Assembly (NCBI GenBank): GCA_024231695.1
Contig: JAAEQF010000231.1
Coordinates: 1-33,002 of the forward strand
Source of the DNA: FCB group bacterium
GTDB lineage: Bacteria > Zixibacteria > MSB-5A5 > GN15 > JAAZOE01
Length of the DNA: 33,002 bases
Reading direction: 5' to 3'
A program made the translations under genes and the position numbers. Below the pieces are notes generated by a model. It worked only from the letters and a program-made list of their open reading frames with translations, did no database searches and was not told the origin of the DNA. Positions 16,232 to 23,920 of this stretch are shown here, piece by piece. How positions within the stretch are numbered: the stretch's first letter is position 1; each line of letters opens with the position of its first letter.

Positions 16232-16261
16232 TAGGGCGGAAGTCGGAAACTTCCGCCCTAC
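16232..16261 (-). repeat. REP4: GTAG-footed hairpin
   Basis: On the minus strand GTAG (16261-16258), then GGCGGAAGT / ACTTCCGCC with loop TTCCG. The full stem is 12 bp (TAGGGCGGAAGT / ACTTCCGCCCTA). It matches REP1 in sequence, foot and 5-nt loop. It lies 63 bp past the aldolase stop and might also help end that transcript. Confidence 0.75.
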
Positions 16262-16324
16262 GCTATATTTGGGCTTTCAAGCACAGGCTCAGATCATCCA
16301 CGCGCAAGCCAAGAAGTGACAATG

Positions 16325-17248
16325 TCACCCCTTGCCGGCGCAGCCGAACAGGTCGATTTTGTTACGCATCTGGACCATCACCGCCTGCTTGCCCGCCGCC
16401 AGGTATTTGCGCGGATCGAACTGACTGGGATTTTCGGTAAAATACTCCCGAATCGCACCCATGAACGCCAACCGCAGATCGGTATCGATATTAATTTTGT
16501 TAATCCCGCGAGCGACGGCGTCATGATAGGCCTCGTCCGGCACGCCTTTGGCTCCCGGAAGTTCCGCGCCATATTTGATCGCCTTGTCCAGAAGCTCCTG
16601 CCCCACGCCGCTGGCGCCGTGCAGAACCAGGGCGATTTTGGTGCGGTCTTTGATTTCAGTGATACGGTCCATGGCCAGTTCGGCTTTGTGCTTGAACTTA
16701 TAGGCTCCGTGACTGGTGCCGACGGCCACCGCCAGAGCATGACAACCGGACTCGCGGACAAATTCCTCGGCCTGCCCCGGATCAGTCAGGAAAGCATCTT
16801 TTTCATCGACGACGACTTCGTCTTCAATTCCACCCAGACGACCCAGTTCGGCCTCGACGCAAATACCGCCAGCCTTGGACATTTCGACAACTTCCTTGGT
16901 AGTGCTGATATTAACGGAGAAATCCTCTTTGGAAGCATCGATCATGACCGAGGTGAACCCGGCATCGATACACATCTTGGCGTCGGCCGTAGTGGCTCCG
17001 TGGTCGAGATGCATGGCGATCGGCACCGAAACGCCGGCGGCTCCGGCCCTGACCATGGCCATCATATATTCTATCCCGGCGTATTTGATAGCCGAGGTTG
17101 ATGCGGCCAGAATTATCGGCGCTTTCTTCTCTTCAGCGACCTCAATCGCCGCCTGAATAAATTCGAGATTATTGACATTGAACTGCGGTATGGCATACTT
17201 CTCAGCATTGGCCTTCTCATACATCTCGATCAATGATGCTAACGGCAT
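16325..17248 (-). CDS. fba: Class II fructose-bisphosphate aldolase
   Basis: This 307-aa cytoplasmic enzyme of glycolysis and gluconeogenesis cleaves fructose 1,6-bisphosphate to dihydroxyacetone phosphate and glyceraldehyde 3-phosphate. Class II hallmarks are complete. HLDHG carries the catalytic Asp82 and zinc ligand His83. VEAELG contains Glu134. GTSHGAYKF (His180) and VLHGASG (His210) supply the other zinc ligands. NKINIDTDLR (about 250) binds phosphate. Length fits the short class IIB type. GGGAGG lies 6 bases before the ATG. It is a single gene, divergent from the DUF4159 gene. A related sugar-bisphosphate aldolase such as a tagatose enzyme is possible but less likely. Confidence 0.95.
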   Translation of the reverse strand: MPLASLIEMYEKANAEKYAIPQFNVNNLEFIQAAIEVAEEKKAPIILAASTSAIKYAGIEYMMAMVRAGAAGVSVPIAMHLDHGATTADAKMCIDAGFTSVMIDASKEDFSVNISTTKEVVEMSKAGGICVEAELGRLGGIEDEVVVDEKDAFLTDPGQAEEFVRESGCHALAVAVGTSHGAYKFKHKAELAMDRITEIKDRTKIALVLHGASGVGQELLDKAIKYGAELPGAKGVPDEAYHDAVARGINKINIDTDLRLAFMGAIREYFTENPSQFDPRKYLAAGKQAVMVQMRNKIDLFGCAGKG

Positions 17249-17455
17249 CTTGGACCTCCCTGATTATATTTTCCCATAATTCCTGATTTTCGCCTCGTCC
17301 GGTGTCAAACTATGCAATATATAATCCATACGCAAAATGGAGAATATCAAGTTAAAGTAACGGCAACACAAAATGGCATGCAAAATAAAAAATCGCGTCG
17401 GACCTGTTTTTTAACCGGAGAATCGGACCTTTTTTTCGCCAAACGGCCGAAAATA

Positions 17456-17464
17456 TGGTATAAT
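17456..17464 (+). promoter_or_regulatory. Extended -10 element before the DUF4159 gene
   Basis: TGGTATAAT matches the extended -10 consensus TGnTATAAT; no good -35 is seen. Transcription would start near 17471, only about 7 nt before the ATG, close to leaderless. Confidence 0.4.
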
Positions 17465-17477
17465 TACAGGAACGACG

Positions 17478-18203
17478 ATGCGTACGCTGATTACTTGCAT
17501 ATTTTTGAGTCTGACGGCCTCATGGATTATCGCCCAGACGGGTGAACCGGTGAGGATGCCGATAGCCCTGAATCCTCAGGTTGAACAGGCAACCCGGCAG
17601 GAAAACCCATTGGCTGTCTCGGTCGCCCGACTGCATTATAGTGGCGGTGGAGATTGGTATTGGGGTAATTCGGCGGTGCCCAATCTGCTCGAATTTATTA
17701 AAATGAAAACAGACTGGCCGGTTGATCTGGAGGAAAAGCGAATTGAGATTGCCGACGAAAACCTGTTTTCTCACCCATTTCTATTTGCCACTGGACACGG
17801 GACAATTAAATTCAGCGAAGCCGAAAACGAACGCCTGCGCCAATACTTGGTAGCCGGCGGATTTCTGTTTATCAACGATTCCTACGGCATGGACAAATCG
17901 GTGCGTCAGGTTCTGGCCGGCCTATTCCCGCAAAAGCCCCTGCAGGAAATTCCTTATGATCATCCGATCTACCACAGTTTTTACGACTTTCCCAACGGCC
18001 CGCCCAAAATCCACGAGCACGACAAGCAGCCTGCCACTGGCTGGGGGATTCACATCGATGGACGGCTGGTCGTCTTTTACCTGCATGAATCAGACATCGG
18101 CGATGGCTGGGAGGACGCTCATGTCCACAATGACCCGCCCGAAAAAAGGCAGGAAGCCCTTAAAATGGGGCTGAATATCGTCTCATATTCAATGGCTTTC
18201 TAA
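17478..18203 (+). CDS. DUF4159 domain exported protein
   Basis: This 241-aa protein has a signal peptide (1-19, cleavage near IIA-QT). A DUF4159-type domain follows: VARLHYSGGGDWYWG near residue 50, LFATGHGTIKFSEAE near 100, LVAGGFLFINDSYG near 124, and HEHDKQPATGWGIHIDGRLVVFY near 180. DUF4159 folds like a class-I glutamine-amidotransferase/GATase-like domain and has no defined reaction. The domain usually travels with MoxR, DUF58, VWA and DUF4175 genes in envelope or aerotolerance-type clusters. Here only DUF4175 and TPR genes follow. AGGA lies 7 bases before the ATG. It is 57 bp from the next gene on the same strand, so probably the same operon. Confidence 0.85.
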   Translation: MRTLITCIFLSLTASWIIAQTGEPVRMPIALNPQVEQATRQENPLAVSVARLHYSGGGDWYWGNSAVPNLLEFIKMKTDWPVDLEEKRIEIADENLFSHPFLFATGHGTIKFSEAENERLRQYLVAGGFLFINDSYGMDKSVRQVLAGLFPQKPLQEIPYDHPIYHSFYDFPNGPPKIHEHDKQPATGWGIHIDGRLVVFYLHESDIGDGWEDAHVHNDPPEKRQEALKMGLNIVSYSMAF

Positions 18204-18260
18204 ACTTGTGGCCGTCGTCTGCCGTATAATAGACAAAGTCTCGTCCTACCGAGGTTTGTT

Positions 18261-21200
18261 ATGGAAGAACTGCAACAACTGGAAAAAAGACTCCGGGGCG
18301 CAATGTTTCGGCGGCGGCTGGTTTTATCGACCGCGGCTCTTGTCGCCCTGATTTCCACTGCGGCCGTACTGGCCATGATTCTATCCTCGATAGCGGCTCT
18401 TTTTGTCATCCCGGTCCCGCTCAAACTCTTTTTATTGATCGTTAGTATCGCCTCTGTTCTGCTGGCAGTTTATCTGTTCGGAATAAAGCCGATCCGTTCC
18501 GAAAAGGGCGTTATCTCAGCCGCTTTGCGAGTCGAAAAAAACCATCCGGAACTCAAAGGCCGTCTTGTCGCCGCTTTACAGTTCAGCAAATTCGATTTCA
18601 GCCAGACCAACTTTTCTCCGCTTCTAATCGAGATGACCGGCCGTCAGGCGTCAGAGATGACCAGGGGTATCGATTTCAATGAAATCGTTTCCGGCTATCC
18701 ATTATATGGTAAACTCAAATCGGCATTGGCTGTGGCCGTCCCGGCCGTACTCATCGGACTGGTCGCCCCCGGTATATTTACCAACGCCATCGATGTCTAT
18801 TCTCAGCCGACCACACTGATCGCCCCGCCCCCCGGCTTTTCCCTGACCGTAGTACCGGGAAACAGTGAATGCGTCAAATATTCCGACATTGCCATCGGCG
18901 GAGAACTGCTTGGTTCAGGATTCCCCGATCGAGTGGAAATATTTTATCGCTTTTCCGAAGGCCGCTGGCAGTCGGAAGAGATTACCATCGCCACCGGCAA
19001 TGGTTTTACATCAACCGCGAACGATACCGTGCCATTTGCCCTGACTTTGCGTCAGGTACGTCGATCCCTCGACTATTATATCGTCGCCGGGGATATCCGC
19101 TCCGAAACCTATGCTCTCAATGTCGTCGAACGGCCGCGCGTGGCTAATCTGAAAGTATCGATCAGCTATCCCGCCTATACCCGTCTGGACCCGCTGACCC
19201 TCGATGAAAACAACGGATCATTCGCCGCCCTGATCGGCAGCCGAGTTATATTTGAAATCGAGGCCAATAGGGATATCGACGAAGCTCACATAATCGTCGA
19301 TGATACTCTGCGCCGGAAAATCGATTTTGCCGGGCAAAGCGGCAGAGTCACTTTTACGATTGAGGACGATTTCGACTATTACATCAAACTACTCGACCGC
19401 AACGGCGAAGAAAATCCCGATCCGATTGAATATTCGGTCACGGCTGTCCCCGATGAATTTCCGACCGTAAGCGTTCTCTATCCCGGATTCGACCTAAACC
19501 TCGACGAAACAATGATGATTCCTTTCCGCGTGCATATTTTTGATGATTTCGGATTCAGTTCACTGGCCCTCAAATATGAAATCGTTTCCGGCGGCCGCAA
19601 AGGCGGTGAGAACGTGGCCATCATCAATTATTCCGACCGGATCGAAACCGAGGGTGAGGTCAGTTTCAACTGGGATCTGGATATGTTCAACCTCCTGCCC
19701 TCCGATTATATCCTCTACCATTTTGAATTGGCCGACAACGACCGTATCTCCGGGCCAAAAATAAGTAGCACTCGCGTCTATGCCGCCCGCCTGCCATCGA
19801 TTGATGAAATCGTCAGGCAGAGCGAGTCGGATCAGGAAGGGCGCGTTCGCGAATCGGAACGGATGCTCCGCGAACAGAAAGACATGGCCCAAAAATTACA
19901 GCAACTGGCCGAACAAATAAGAGCCTCGGAAGACCTTGATTGGCAGAATAAAAAAGAGCTGGAAAATATCCTCGAAAAACAGAACCAGACCGCCGAACGC
20001 CTTGAGGAAATGGCGCAGGAGATGGAGAAGTCGATTGAGGATATGGAAAAAAACAACCTTCTGTCCGAACAATTACTCCAGAAATTGAACGAATTGCAGA
20101 AGCTGTTTGCCGAAGTGGCCACGCCGGAGATGAAAGAGGCAATGAAGAAACTGCAGGAAGCGCTGGAAAATATGGATCAGGATGAGATTGACGAAGCGCT
20201 CAAGGATTTCCAGCTTTCACAGGATGAAATGCTCGACCGGATGGAGAGGTCCATCGAACTGCTCAAACGGATGCAGATTCAGCAAAAAATGGCGGCCATG
20301 TTGAAAATGGCTGAAGAAATACTCCTGGAGCAAAACCGGGTCAACGTCGATACCGAGGAAGCCGAAGCCGACGATGACTTCTCCCGTTTGTCCAGGCGGG
20401 AGACTCAACTGCAAAAGCAGCTGGCGGTGCTTAAAGAGGAAGCCGGAAGGCTGCGCGAACTATTAGTCGATTCGCCTTACAGCGATTCCGAACCTCATCA
20501 TCGCTTCTCCGCGGTCGTCGAGGAAAACCGGGCGGCCGATGATATGCTGCCGATGGAAGAGGAATTGAATCAGGGCGAACAAACGAAGGCTTTGGTACAC
20601 GGTGACGCGGCTTCTGAGAAACTTGACGCCATGGTCAACGAAATGCGCCGGATCATCGAAGAAACGGCTAAGGAGGAAGGGAAAGCACTGGCCGATCAAA
20701 TGCGCAACGCTTTGGACGATGCCAATTATCTTTCGCAAAAACAAGAAGATCTACTCGGCAAGTGTCAAAACGGACGATCGGATCAGGAATCCATGTCGCA
20801 GATGGCCGGCGAACAGCAGTTGCTGCGTGAGGCCGCTGCCGGATTATCTCAACGCATCAACCAGCTTTCTCAACAGTCGCCTTTTCTGGCCGCCGAGATT
20901 AAAAATTATCTCAATCAAAGCCGGCAGAATATGAATTCGGCCTGCAATAATTTAAGCAACCGCCGCAGTCGCGCCTCGCAAAACGATCAACGCGATGCTA
21001 TGTATAATCTCAATCGCAGCGCCGTTCGGCTGCTCGAGGGCATGCAGGAACAGAAACAATGCAACAAAGGCGGGTCCTGTAATAAACCGGGCCAGAAGAT
21101 GCAATCCATGTCTCAACAGCAAAAACAGATCAACCAGCAAACGCAGGCCAATTGCCCCAAACCTGGTCAGAATTTGAGCGAGAGCCAGCGTCAGGCAATG

Positions 21201-21641
21201 AAAAGATTGGCTGGCGAACAGGGCACGGTACGCAAATCGATCGAGGATTTACAAAAGGAATTCGGCAGTCGGCGGGAAGTATTGGGTCGTCTGGATGCTC
21301 TTTCGGATGAAGTGAAAAAGATTGAGGAAATGCTGGAAGAGGGCCGGGCCGGGCAGGAACTTCAGGACCGGCAGCTGCGCATCTATTCGCGCATGCTCGA
21401 CATGCAGAAATCGCTGACACGACGCGATTTCGCACGGGAACGCAAAGCGGCCACGGCCGACGACATTTTGCGGGCTTCACCCGGAGCGTTGGAAAACGAG
21501 GATGGACGCATAACTGAAACCCTGCAGGACAGGCTCAACCGTTACCTTCAGGAGGGATACCCGAGACAGTATGAACAGCAGATCAAGGCTTATTTCAAAG
21601 CTATCTCCAATCTCAATCAGAGCACCGAAAATCGCAAATAA
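18261..21641 (+). CDS. DUF4175 family membrane protein with long coiled coil
   Basis: This 1126-aa protein has two adjacent membrane spans (about 20-45 and 50-75), a third (about 155-175), then an extracytoplasmic region of beta-rich domains to about 500. A very long Glu/Gln/Lys-rich coiled-coil region follows (about 510-720, and again 780-1110), with Q/N-rich stretches such as MSQQQKQINQQTQ near 950. This matches DUF4175 proteins, whose function is undefined. The charged coiled coil suggests a structural or scaffold role in the envelope. GAGG precedes the ATG. The upstream DUF4159 gene is probably cotranscribed, and the TPR gene overlaps its 3' end by 71 bp, implying translational coupling. 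Confidence 0.85.
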   Translation: MEELQQLEKRLRGAMFRRRLVLSTAALVALISTAAVLAMILSSIAALFVIPVPLKLFLLIVSIASVLLAVYLFGIKPIRSEKGVISAALRVEKNHPELKGRLVAALQFSKFDFSQTNFSPLLIEMTGRQASEMTRGIDFNEIVSGYPLYGKLKSALAVAVPAVLIGLVAPGIFTNAIDVYSQPTTLIAPPPGFSLTVVPGNSECVKYSDIAIGGELLGSGFPDRVEIFYRFSEGRWQSEEITIATGNGFTSTANDTVPFALTLRQVRRSLDYYIVAGDIRSETYALNVVERPRVANLKVSISYPAYTRLDPLTLDENNGSFAALIGSRVIFEIEANRDIDEAHIIVDDTLRRKIDFAGQSGRVTFTIEDDFDYYIKLLDRNGEENPDPIEYSVTAVPDEFPTVSVLYPGFDLNLDETMMIPFRVHIFDDFGFSSLALKYEIVSGGRKGGENVAIINYSDRIETEGEVSFNWDLDMFNLLPSDYILYHFELADNDRISGPKISSTRVYAARLPSIDEIVRQSESDQEGRVRESERMLREQKDMAQKLQQLAEQIRASEDLDWQNKKELENILEKQNQTAERLEEMAQEMEKSIEDMEKNNLLSEQLLQKLNELQKLFAEVATPEMKEAMKKLQEALENMDQDEIDEALKDFQLSQDEMLDRMERSIELLKRMQIQQKMAAMLKMAEEILLEQNRVNVDTEEAEADDDFSRLSRRETQLQKQLAVLKEEAGRLRELLVDSPYSDSEPHHRFSAVVEENRAADDMLPMEEELNQGEQTKALVHGDAASEKLDAMVNEMRRIIEETAKEEGKALADQMRNALDDANYLSQKQEDLLGKCQNGRSDQESMSQMAGEQQLLREAAAGLSQRINQLSQQSPFLAAEIKNYLNQSRQNMNSACNNLSNRRSRASQNDQRDAMYNLNRSAVRLLEGMQEQKQCNKGGSCNKPGQKMQSMSQQQKQINQQTQANCPKPGQNLSESQRQAMKRLAGEQGTVRKSIEDLQKEFGSRREVLGRLDALSDEVKKIEEMLEEGRAGQELQDRQLRIYSRMLDMQKSLTRRDFARERKAATADDILRASPGALENEDGRITETLQDRLNRYLQEGYPRQYEQQIKAYFKAISNLNQSTENRK

Positions 21642-23460
21642 ATATTTAGTGTCACTGATCGTCGGGATTGTGCTCTTATCATCCATGACAGTCTTGGCCG
21701 ATGAAACGGATCGGCCGGCCCCTCGACGAACAGTAGTGGAGATCAAGACTCCGGGGATCGACAAGGCGATCTGGATGATTCGCATGGGCAATTATAATGG
21801 AGCCACCGTCGTTCTCGAATATCATCTTGAAAATTCGCCCGAAGATAAAAACGTGATGGAGCTTCTGGCCGTCTGCTACGAACAGGAAAAACAATATGAC
21901 AAACTGATCGCACTGTATCGACGGCAAATGACTCAGCAAACACCCGATTTTCAGTTCTTGGAAAATTTCGGTCATATCCACTTGTTGTCCGGCGATATCG
22001 ACTCGGCTGAGGTTTACTTTTACCGGGCCCTCAATATCTGGGACAAGCAGAAACAAACCCTCGGACCGATTGCCGAAAAATATCATCTATTCGGCCAATA
22101 CCGGCGGGAGAAAATTTTCATCGATTCAGCCCGAATCCGTTACGGTAATCCAAGTCTTATGGCCCTTCACATGGGTGACGCCTTGGCCGCTATGCAGGAG
22201 TTCGGTCCGGCCACTCTGGAATATCTGACCTGTCTCGAGAAGGACTCGACTGTGGTAGCGGCAGGTGAAAAGAAAATCAGCGACCTGATAAAATTCCAGA
22301 ATTCGGTCGATACGGTCCTGGCTATACTCGCTAAAAAAATCGATGACCGACCCAACAACCGAGCCCTTTTGAGTATTTACGGAATGGCTTTGATGGAACG
22401 GGATGGCTATGACGAAGCTTTCGCGTTTTATCGGCGACAGGACAGTCTGCAAAACAAATCGGGCGGCGAATTAATCCACTTTATGCGGGAATGCGGACGA
22501 CGAGGGCATAATGACTATAAAATCAAAGCAGGTGAATATCTCCTGACTGCTCATCCCCAATCTGCTTTTCGTAGCTTGGCCCGTTTGGAGCTGGCCGAGG
22601 CCTATATCAAAACTAATCAATTCAACCCGGCCGAAAACCTGTACACGGCCGTTTTGGAGGACTCTTCCCGCTTCGGTGACCGGTACGAGGCTCTGCTTCG
22701 ATCCGGCCTGCTGTACAAAAACCATATGAATAAGCCCGCTCAAGCCAGGATCAATTTCCAGATAATTTTAAAAGATCGGCCCGGCACGCGCCAGAGTGAT
22801 GAAGCGACCTCGGCCCTGGCCGATATTTACGTCGGAGAACGCAGGTTCGATTCGGCCATAGTCAAGTATGAATCGCTTCTGGATGGCCGGTTGAAAGACG
22901 ATAAACTGGAAGCCGTCGAATTTGCCCTGGCCAGGATTTTCATGTTTACGGGCAATTTCAAGGAAGCCGTCACCCGCCTCCGGCGAATGATGAACAGCCA
23001 CCCGCGCGGATTGTACGTCAATGACGCCATTCAATTTACCCTGATAATCGACGAAACCGCCGATCAATATCCCGACCAGATGGACCTTTTTTCCTCGGCC
23101 GAATATTTTCACCACGTGGGTGAAAACGATTCACTGGAATATTATCTCCGTAAAATATGCCGAGTGGAAATCCCAACTCTGGCCCCCCTATCGTACTACC
23201 ATCTGGCCAACCTATATCGTAATCAGGATCGAAGGCAGGAAACTATTGCCGCCGTTGACAGTCTGGCCGCAAATTACCCGCAGTCGTATTATATGCCGCT
23301 GGGATTGAAATTGAAAGCCGATTTGCTTTGGACCGATGATAACACCAGGCAAGAAGCAAAGAATTTGTATCGCGACCTTTTGGAAAAATACGGCTCATAC
23401 CCGTTCGCCGCCGAAATTCGCGAATTACTCCGCCGAGAAATTGAGACAAAACAAATATAA
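21571..23460 (+). CDS. Exported TPR-repeat protein
   Basis: This 629-aa protein has a hydrophobic segment at about residues 25-44 (YLVSLIVGIVLLSSMTVLA) preceded by a basic N-region, then a likely cleavage before DETDRPAP. The rest is helical tetratricopeptide-type repeats. Examples are NYNGATVVLEYHLENSPEDKN near 70, KPAQARINFQIILKDRPG near 390 and RRQETIAAVDSLAANYPQ near 555. TPRs mediate protein-protein contacts; no enzyme domain is seen. The start is uncertain. The ATG at 21571 overlaps DUF4175 and has GGAGGG 12 bases upstream. A GTG at 21649 avoids the overlap but lacks both a ribosome binding site and a basic N-region. It probably works with DUF4159/DUF4175 in the periplasm. Confidence 0.85.
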   Translation: MNSRSRLISKLSPISIRAPKIANKYLVSLIVGIVLLSSMTVLADETDRPAPRRTVVEIKTPGIDKAIWMIRMGNYNGATVVLEYHLENSPEDKNVMELLAVCYEQEKQYDKLIALYRRQMTQQTPDFQFLENFGHIHLLSGDIDSAEVYFYRALNIWDKQKQTLGPIAEKYHLFGQYRREKIFIDSARIRYGNPSLMALHMGDALAAMQEFGPATLEYLTCLEKDSTVVAAGEKKISDLIKFQNSVDTVLAILAKKIDDRPNNRALLSIYGMALMERDGYDEAFAFYRRQDSLQNKSGGELIHFMRECGRRGHNDYKIKAGEYLLTAHPQSAFRSLARLELAEAYIKTNQFNPAENLYTAVLEDSSRFGDRYEALLRSGLLYKNHMNKPAQARINFQIILKDRPGTRQSDEATSALADIYVGERRFDSAIVKYESLLDGRLKDDKLEAVEFALARIFMFTGNFKEAVTRLRRMMNSHPRGLYVNDAIQFTLIIDETADQYPDQMDLFSSAEYFHHVGENDSLEYYLRKICRVEIPTLAPLSYYHLANLYRNQDRRQETIAAVDSLAANYPQSYYMPLGLKLKADLLWTDDNTRQEAKNLYRDLLEKYGSYPFAAEIRELLRREIETKQI

Positions 23461-23464
23461 GAAA

Positions 23465-23494
23465 AGGCCGCTTTCGCATAAGCGAAAACGGCCT
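23465..23494 (-). terminator. Convergent-gene terminator
   Basis: Stem AGGCCG-TTTCGC / GCGAAA-CGGCCT with one C-A mismatch and an ATAA loop, between the convergent TPR and small membrane genes. The minus-strand side ends in TTTTCTT, favouring termination of the gene starting at 23760. The plus side lacks a T-run. Confidence 0.65.
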
Positions 23495-23514
23495 GATATT
23501 GCCCTGGATAATTT

Positions 23515-23760
23515 TTAGAAGGGTGTATTTTCCACCGTGCGGTTCATGTCGTTGACCTTTCTTTCCAAATCGCCAACCCGCTTGATATATCCTTCCATCT
23601 TGGCTTCCTTGATTTTGGTCGTCGTCCGAATCAGGACGGCCAGCGAAATCAGCAAAAAGAAAACGGAATTGATCTGGCGAAATATTTCGCCATAATTGAA
23701 TAAGGAATCCATAAAGGCGGCGACGCCAAGGACAAATAAGACAGCGCTCCAGAACAACAT
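23515..23760 (-). CDS. Small two-helix membrane protein with coiled-coil tail
   Basis: This 81-aa protein starts at MLFWSAVLFV with CCGGAGG about 7 bases upstream. An in-frame start 37 codons further up lacks a binding site and adds a non-hydrophobic basic leader, so it is rejected. It has two membrane spans (about 2-18 and 28-45), then a charged helix (IKEAKMEGYIKRVGDLERKV) likely to form a coiled coil in the cytoplasm. The layout resembles phage-shock-type or LapA-like small membrane proteins, but no family is claimed. It is divergent from the DUF2723 gene, about 160 bp away. Confidence 0.75.
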   Translation of the reverse strand: MLFWSAVLFVLGVAAFMDSLFNYGEIFRQINSVFFLLISLAVLIRTTTKIKEAKMEGYIKRVGDLERKVNDMNRTVENTPF

Positions 23761-23810
23761 GTAAAACCTCCGGGGTTTAAAAAACCTACTCAAATTCAAG
23801 TCAAAAAAGC

Positions 23811-23838
23811 TTGTGTAATGCCAACGAAAACATATATT
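23811..23838 (+). promoter_or_regulatory. Possible promoter of the DUF2723 gene
   Basis: -35-like TTGTGT (23811-23816), 16 bp, -10 TATATT (23833-23838), giving a leader of about 75 nt before the GTG at 23921. The -35 is weak, but the -10 and spacer match the other promoters of the window. Confidence 0.4.
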
Positions 23839-23920
23839 TACAGAACTTATCCGTGGAGAAATCGTCGCCACTCACTGTATAAGTATCGACGCAGGAATTG
23901 CCATACTTTAGGAGGCCAAT

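Noticed and set aside
16316..17101. Plus-strand open frame of about 260 codons opposite the aldolase
   Set aside because: It lies entirely antisense to a complete, motif-rich class II aldolase, with no ribosome binding site.
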